The position numbers and the translations under genes are program-made. DNA of 16,472 bases from assembly GCA_031552355.1 (NCBI GenBank), contig JAVBMO010000038.1, positions 1-16,472 on the forward strand. Direction: 5' to 3'. The stretch's first letter is position 1, and every line of letters starts with the position of its first letter. The notes below the pieces were generated by a model that saw nothing but the letters and a program-made list of their open reading frames with translations, ran no database searches and had not been told where the DNA came from. Shown piece after piece: positions 16,367 through 16,472 of the stretch. The stretch comes from JAVBMO01 sp031552355. Its GTDB lineage: Bacteria; Bacteroidota; Bacteroidia; Bacteroidales; P3.

Positions 16367-16444
16367 GTTGCATATTTGAATAAAAAGTTGTAATTTTATA
16401 TTTGATTTTCAAGTAAATATAAAAACAACTTACAAATATGCAAC
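16367..16444. repeat. 78-bp AT-rich imperfect palindrome upstream of porP fragment
   Basis: Outer arms GTTGCATATTTG (16367-16378) and CAAATATGCAAC (16433-16444) are perfect over 12 bp. Inward, AGTTGT (16386-16391) pairs with ACAACT (16425-16430), and TTTTATATTT (16394-16403) pairs with AAATATAAAA (16415-16424) around an 11-base loop. In all, 28 base pairs are interrupted by a 7/2 internal loop and a 2-base bulge. It could be a remnant of a small non-autonomous element, a terminator-like structure or a cruciform; no flanking duplication or transposase is visible. Confidence 0.65.
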
Positions 16445-16454
16445 ATACAAATAT
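16425..16454. repeat. Two 15-bp direct repeats
   Basis: ACAACTTACAAATAT (16425-16439) is followed immediately by GCAACATACAAATAT (16440-16454), 13 of 15 bases identical. The second copy continues into CAAATATA (16448-16455), which on the minus strand is TATATTTG, a perfect TAnnTTTG box reading toward the porP fragment. Confidence 0.5.
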
Positions 16455-16472
16455 AGTCGAAAAATTTTTCAT

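Larger units (their letters stand above)
16311..16472 (-). other. Small hydrophobic open frame, overlapping the porP fragment start by ATGA
   Basis: From an ATG at the very end of the window the minus strand is open for 53 codons, starting MKNFSTIFVCCIFVSCFYIY, hydrophobic like a signal peptide, and ending in a TGA that overlaps the ATG of the porP fragment (ATGA). It is in a different frame from that fragment. It could be a remnant of a porP signal peptide, a small membrane peptide with coupled translation, or chance in AT-rich DNA. The internal palindrome argues against an ordinary gene, and its true start may lie outside the window. Confidence 0.2.

Overview
The window reads as chromosomal DNA from a member of the Bacteroidota (Bacteroidetes), AT-rich by eye. 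The evidence is a PorP/SprF-type (type IX secretion associated) beta-barrel protein fragment, an FtsZ with the Bacteroidota-style conserved C-terminal tail, an MiaA of the Bacteroidota form, generally weak Shine-Dalgarno sites, and several TAnnTTTG-like -7 promoter boxes. FtsA looks closer to the flavobacterial/cytophagal form than to the Bacteroides form, so I do not assign a family. No rRNA, tRNA, CRISPR array, insertion sequence or phage gene is visible.

Layout. (1) Positions 2-3735, plus strand: a phosphofructokinase, purH and mreB, probably one transcription unit, ending at a strong hairpin (3770-3817). (2) Positions 3836-7842, minus strand: ftsQ-ftsA-ftsZ, the tail of the division cluster, converging on mreB and sharing that hairpin. 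murC, the usual gene upstream of ftsQ in the dcw cluster, is absent, and so are mreC/mreD after mreB. (3) Positions 8229-9614, plus: an MdtD-like 14-helix MFS exporter, flanked on both sides by 300-400 bp of AT-rich non-coding DNA. (4) Positions 9615-9932: a non-coding block with nested and tandem inverted repeats immediately in front of mfd. (5) Positions 9933-15782, plus: mfd, miaA and nadE, closely spaced housekeeping genes for transcription-coupled repair, tRNA modification and NAD synthesis. (6) Positions 15793-16472, minus: the C-terminal half of a PorP/SprF protein without its N-terminal half, preceded by a 78-bp AT-rich imperfect palindrome.

How the genes work together: mreB (elongation) and ftsQAZ (division) are the two cytoskeletal systems of cell-wall growth and end tail to tail here. 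Pfk, PurH and NadE serve central carbon, purine and cofactor metabolism; Mfd and MiaA maintain transcription and translation fidelity.

The most notable observations are: a NadE whose glutaminase domain is present but has lost all three catalytic residues; two identical-geometry palindromes in tandem directly upstream of mfd; alternative AATTTTGC hairpins in the same gap; the truncated PorP gene beside a long palindrome; and the rearranged mreB/ftsQAZ context. I found no clear evidence for a wholly new multi-gene system.
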